Notes under the pieces: model-generated
Seen by the model: only the letters and a program-made list of their open reading frames with translations
What the model was told of the DNA's origin: nothing
Databases searched by the model: none
Shown: positions 59,126 through 64,000 of the stretch, in pieces
Layout of the letters: each line of letters begins with the position of its first letter
Position numbering within the stretch: the stretch's first letter is position 1
Assembly (NCBI GenBank): GCA_024336345.1
Contig: JANFOG010000009.1
Coordinates: 1,550,001-1,614,000 of the forward strand
DNA: 64,000 nt
Source: Mariannaea sp. PMI_226
Taxonomy: Eukaryota > Ascomycota > Sordariomycetes > Hypocreales > Nectriaceae
Direction of reading: 5' to 3'
Program-made: the position numbers and the translations under genes

Positions 59126-62100
59126 GTATGTCTCATTTTATTTATTTATTTGACAACTTCTTTTTCTGGGGGGTGGGCTGTATTTTGGTTCTGATGTTGT
59201 CTTTTCTTATTTTTTTTTTAATCTCGATACTTTTTCGTGTTGGGAGTTGTGCTCTGTGCGTGTGCGTGTGTGCGTTGTCAGGAAGAGGGGAAAATAGGGG
59301 CACAGAGAGGGGTATGTTTTGCCATGATGGCAGTCTAATGGAGCAGCATGAAGAGAACTCGGAAGACAGATTACAGAGCCAGGCAAGTTAAGCTAATGAG
59401 CATGGCCTCCTTGTAGTAACGAAATCATAACGAACAAGTTCCGCTAAAGCCGAATTACGCACCAGCATCATGAAAATTCGAAAGGAAAAATAAAAAGACA
59501 CAACTAAACACGTCGAGAGGGGAAGAGTACTTTTCATTTGGCACCCAACCTTGAGCGCGTTGCTTCAAGGATATCGGAAACAGCAGCAAGACCACAGAGG
59601 GAAAAGCGGCTCACAGGACGCCAATGAACGTCTATGGAGAAGAAGTGTTACCGGATGTGAGAGAAAAATTAAATGAATGCAATGAGTGAAAGCAGAAACA
59701 AAAAAGCAATAGAAGTATTGCGGGAAAAAAAATTGCATCTTAGGGACAGGGCAAGGGAAATCAACAACATCTCCCAAGCCAAGGGGGGGAAAAAGTACGA
59801 TCGAGAAACAAATTTCGACATGATCAATAACGACAACGGACTGGGAATATTATGACGGCAAGCAAGCAGCATTTTTTTTTGTGGTGGTTAAATGGACGGC
59901 CGATCATGCGAGGGGGCGAAGAATGCTATCAAATACGCCGAAGACGAACGAGGACGGAGGACGAGGAATCAATATCTGGCTCATTTTCTGGCCTTTCTCA
60001 AGAAACGGCCTCTCTTATCTTATTTTCTTCTTTACCTTCTGTGGACTTTTTTTATTGTTCTTTTTTTTTCACCCTCTCCCACTCTCTTCAATACTTCATT
60101 TCTGTCCGTCTGACCTTAACAACGGACAATATCAACTCTATTTCGCTTCTAGGCCTGGCTGAACGGTACGAGAAGACAACAGCCAGACCCAGTTGGGCTG
60201 GGCGTAAGGGCACAGTGGCTCGTTCAATTCTGTGTGTCGTCTTATTTTGCATGGGGGGCGGGGATTCAATTTTTCAGGGCAATGGATAACAAGGGGCACA
60301 CTCTGTCCCCTTGACAAACTGTGCTTGTTCTTTTTTATTTCTTTCTAGGCTTGGATTCGCATCACTTTCCTTAATGGAAAACAAAAACCTTTTTTACTAC
60401 AGCATTGATCAAGTAACAAAGAGAGCATATAGTGATGAGAGGAAAAGAGACAGCTTCATCACTTCAACCCATCTTTGCCCTAAGTTGCCTACAAATGTCT
60501 CCAAATGTGAAGATACGATTTAAGTAGAAGAGCCAGGGGGGCCAAAAACGGACTTTATGCGGCATATGACAACGACCGGTGAGGAGAGGGGTTTATTTAC
60601 CTCAGCTTGGGCCGATACCTGTGCAGGCGAACCGGTAAATATGTGCGGCGGAGCTCGCTGTTACTGATACGTAGACGTGGTGATGATGTGAGACTTGTGG
60701 GCCACGCGGGTTTATGCCAGATGGAGGTTCAGGGCCGCGGATTCTCCATAGATCATACAGGACGATGGCAAGGTTTTGCTGTACGTTCTAGTTGTTTGGT
60801 TGGCTCTACATTTTCCCCTTGTGCCTAAGGAACCGAGGTAAGGAAGAGAAGAGGGGGGTGGGTTACTGGTGTTGAGGGAAGGGTACTCGAGAGAAATGCA
60901 AAGCACCAGACGTACAAATAAAGGCGTTCAACGTGTAGGGCACTGACGTAGCGAGAAAGGCTGTTTGCTCAAACGTTATTCAGATAGGGTGGCTGCAGTG
61001 ATGATGACGGCGAGATGCGGGTGATGGACATGGGGGGAGAAGAAAGAGGAGGGGAAGGGGAGTGAGGGGAGGGGGGAGGGGGAGGGGCTTCAGTAATGGA
61101 CAAAAAAGATTACAGATTTCGGTGAGACAAGGATATATGAATGGTCGACAGAGGGCCAAGTGATAGCACAGCATAAATGTTAGTAAACAAGAGGCAGAAG
61201 GGCGAAGACGCAACCGGCTGAACGTTTGGTGTTAAAACATTAAAAACACATGGAAAAAGTTTTCGTAATGATAAACGGTTGGGTAGCACCTTGGGTAGTA
61301 TCAGGCAGTTTCAGATGCAAAGTTGCAGCATTGGATTTCTGTTTGCTGTTGCTGTCATTACTGTTTTTCTTGTTCATATCCTATTTTCTCTGAATTGCAA
61401 CCCAACGCCCATGCCACGGTCTAAGGCAAGGGGGCGTCTTTGGGCCGACTGGGCGTGCGACAGACAGGGTGTAATACAGCAGAGCATCGTACAGCAGAGC
61501 GTAGAAAGAAGGTCCCCGAAGGACGGCGACTGGGGAGCCGCAATGTACGAGAAGGGACCGCGAAGTTTGTAGAGATGGCGTGATAGTAGATATTTGTTGA
61601 GTCGAGTCGGGTCGCGTTTTAGAATGGGCTAGGCACCATGTGACAAGAACCAGTCCTCGTTGCTCTTCGGTCTTTTGTGCGACCACAAAAGCTTCTTGCG
61701 AAGGAGGGAGGGAGGGGGGACGGGGAGACGGGACTGGGAGGACGGGGATAAGTTCCGGTTGGTTGTGGACGTGGCGTTGAAGATGTTGTACTCGGAGAAT
61801 GAGGCGATGGAGGGGGGGGGAAGGGGGACAGAGGAGATGGAGAACCAACGAAGGAGAAGAAGGAGTGTGATCGGCTGTCGTTTTAGGATCTTTGCTTGGT
61901 GAATTTGAAGGAGTTCGATTGGCTTATTTAGTCTGAACCCCCACCCTACTGAAAGAGAGGCGCGGCACTGTAGTACGAGGGTCAAAAGAAACGTTATGAG
62001 TAAGTATGAGCGCGTGTATGTGTGTCCTGCGGGCTGGTGGATGCGAGAAGCAGTTGACGGGGGGTGTTGGTGCCCTGTGTGGTCTAGAAACTGCCTAATA

Positions 62101-64000
62101 TTTCTCTAAACATGGCAAATTGAATGTTCATTTTCACCCATCTGAGACGGGTTGTCTAGCAATGGCGAAGATATTGAGGGGAGTGAGTGTCAGCCAGACG
62201 TCATCAGGTCATCAGGATAGCACACAGAAGCAGAGACAAAGGGTAATTAACAAACGAGAACAAATATTGGGTTTCTGATATTTGGGGAATGTCTGTCAAG
62301 GCGTTGGAGAGCGAGAGAAGGAGGAGCAGAACGGAGAAGACAAACGGTGGAGGACATGGAGGACATGAATGCCAAAAGAGTCAATGTTTCTGGATCAGCC
62401 AGTAGGTGGACAACACACACACCCCTTTGATGGGGGACCCTGTCTGAAGATATACCTTTCCTTGGACTCGTGCATTGCTGGTGCTGGTCGTGCATGACTG
62501 AATGCATCTCGTTGCAGCTTGCGTCCTTGTCTTTTTGTCCGCTGGCGATGTGGCTACGAATAAATCGGGGGCGGGGGAGGAGGAAGGGGAGGGGGGAGTT
62601 GAGCAGTGAGGGCATCTCCAAAATGCGTGAGCCGCTTGGGGTACGGCATAGCTTCATTGTGATTATATAACAATCCTTTATGAAACTAGACGCACACGAC
62701 AGAAGCGGTCCAGGGGGGTTTTTGTTAGGAACAATGGACCCGGGAATGTGGTAACAAGCGTCACACTGGGACAGAAGCGAAGATAATTATAGAGGATGAA
62801 GAGTTGGGGCGCCTCGCGCGGGGATGTACATATATTAACGGTGTGTTCAGTAGAACCCCCCCTGTGAAGAATTGGATGGAGAAAAGCGAACCGTGCCAAT
62901 CCCTTCATTGCCATGTAAAACGTAGACTATTTGATCATCTACTACTGTAGTTACACCAATGGTCCCCGATAGTCCGGGGGTGTCGGCCAAAAAAAAAATT
63001 GAGCCTGTATGTAATATCATACAGAGAGCACTGCACTCATCGACAGCAAATATCGGACCGGTATCCGACTCAAGCCCGTGTTGTGTGATCTAAGTATGAT
63101 CTGAAATCTCAAATCTCAAATCTATAATTAATTAAGCTGCCGCACCTCGAATGTACCCTGCGACCTTGTTGCCCTTCTCGTGCAAAAGCAATCTCGGGAT
63201 GGCCGTACTCCGTATATTCCCAGAGGGGACCCCTGCTCATCCGCCCGGCTCCTTTTTGTGCCCGTTGACTTGACAGGGTTGAAGAAAAGCCGACCGCCGC
63301 CCCTAAACCAAACAAAAGCCTGTTGTGTTTGACGGACCGGCCCTTGATCCTTGAGGATGATGATGATTTTCCCCTTTCTTCCCGGGTACTCCCACCCCCT
63401 TCCCTTCGACTGGCAAATAGAAACTGGATATTCCTCGCTATTAGGTGGACACCGATGGGATTTGGCAGAAGCGATGAACGCCCTTGACGCCCACACCACA
63501 CAGACAGTACGGAGTGGACTACCGATGTATGGAGGTCCAGTTGGAGTATCCAGTTACTTGAACTTGACCCATATTTAAAAAAAAAAAATTAAAGGCACAC
63601 ACACACACATACATGCACACTAACAGTGAAAAACTTGTTGACATTGTAACAAGACGAGAGCCTGAAATGGTACACCAGACAAGCGGTTAACAATACCATA
63701 AAACAACTCTCCACCATGGCTGAAAGCCCAAATATAGGAACAGGCAAGCAACAGAGGTAGAAGTGAAAGAAGGAAAGGGTGTAGCAAAAGAAAGAGGAGG
63801 AAAAGAAGGAAGGGGAGGAGAGGAGAGGATAGTGGCATAACACCCACCACAAAAATATTTTGAATGAGGGGGTGAGGAAGCGAGGTGAGGGGAGAATCCA
63901 GAATCCAGCCTCGCCCCCTCCCCCCCCCTCCTCCCCAGGATATTGAACCCGAAGGCTTGGTTGAAGTGGGTGGCCACATCATGGCTCGCATTCGTACCTC
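59126..64000. other. Intergenic region at right edge
   Basis: Includes the unresolved 3' part of the gene at 58793, with CT- and T-rich segments around 60030-60110 and 60330-60350. Beyond that are several G-rich plus-strand blocks (61040-61085, 61690-61830, 62560-62600), a CA repeat at 63594-63620 and a GA-rich block at 63760-63900. No frame shows a recognisable domain. A leftward gene could begin beyond or at the right edge. Confidence 0.5.
63594..63620. repeat. CA dinucleotide repeat
   Basis: About eight CA units followed by TACATGCACAC, next to an A12 run. Confidence 0.8.

Noticed and set aside
63687..63995. Minus-strand frame at the right edge reading ATHFNQAFGFNIL
   Set aside because: The first 20 residues look plausible, but the rest is a shadow of a GA/CT block; a gene could start outside the window, but it cannot be supported from here.
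1..64000. tRNA genes, CRISPR arrays, insertion sequences, transposase or reverse-transcriptase genes
   Set aside because: Looked for acceptor/T-loop signatures, regularly spaced repeats and catalytic motifs by eye; none was convincing. A tRNAscan or RepeatMasker run would be decisive.

Overview
The window looks like chromosomal DNA of a filamentous ascomycete, most likely a Sordariomycete (Hypocreales would fit). The evidence is short 50-90 bp spliceosomal introns with GT...AG borders and CTAAC-like branch sites, single genes spaced by CT-rich leaders, and clearly fungal gene families. I spliced all gene models by hand from reading-frame continuity and family motifs; exon sums were checked to be whole codons. 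No transposase, CRISPR array, prophage or convincing tRNA gene was seen.

Left part (1-24 kb): a siderophore locus. A ferrichrome-type non-ribosomal peptide synthetase (sidC family) runs leftwards off the window, with visible order A-T-C-A-T-C-T-C-A(partial). After a 9.4 kb non-coding gap, an L-ornithine N5-monooxygenase (sidA) runs rightwards. SidA makes the N5-hydroxyornithine that such a synthetase uses once acylated. In the gap lie four exact matches to the fungal iron-GATA consensus ATCWGATAA, three packed within 33 bp, so the pair is probably iron-repressed from a distant shared element. Beyond sidA is a Zn2Cys6 regulator with a histidine-rich tract.

Middle part (24-46 kb): mostly housekeeping genes in tight divergent or convergent pairs. 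These are a NUDIX/eIF2B-like fusion protein, an MFS permease, a WW/FF-domain splicing-type protein, a PAP2 lipid phosphatase, proteasome alpha-3, a BYE1-type PHD/TFIIS/SPOC protein, a 55-residue cysteine-rich protein ending in a CaaX-like box, Mediator MED7, a ZNF830-type zinc finger protein and an F-box protein.

Right part (46-64 kb): gene-poor. About 13 kb shows no supportable gene, followed by a conserved-looking cysteine-rich reading frame at 58.8 kb and about 5 kb more without a recognisable gene. Short inverted motifs of the TACCTA/TAGGTA type recur through the intergenic DNA.
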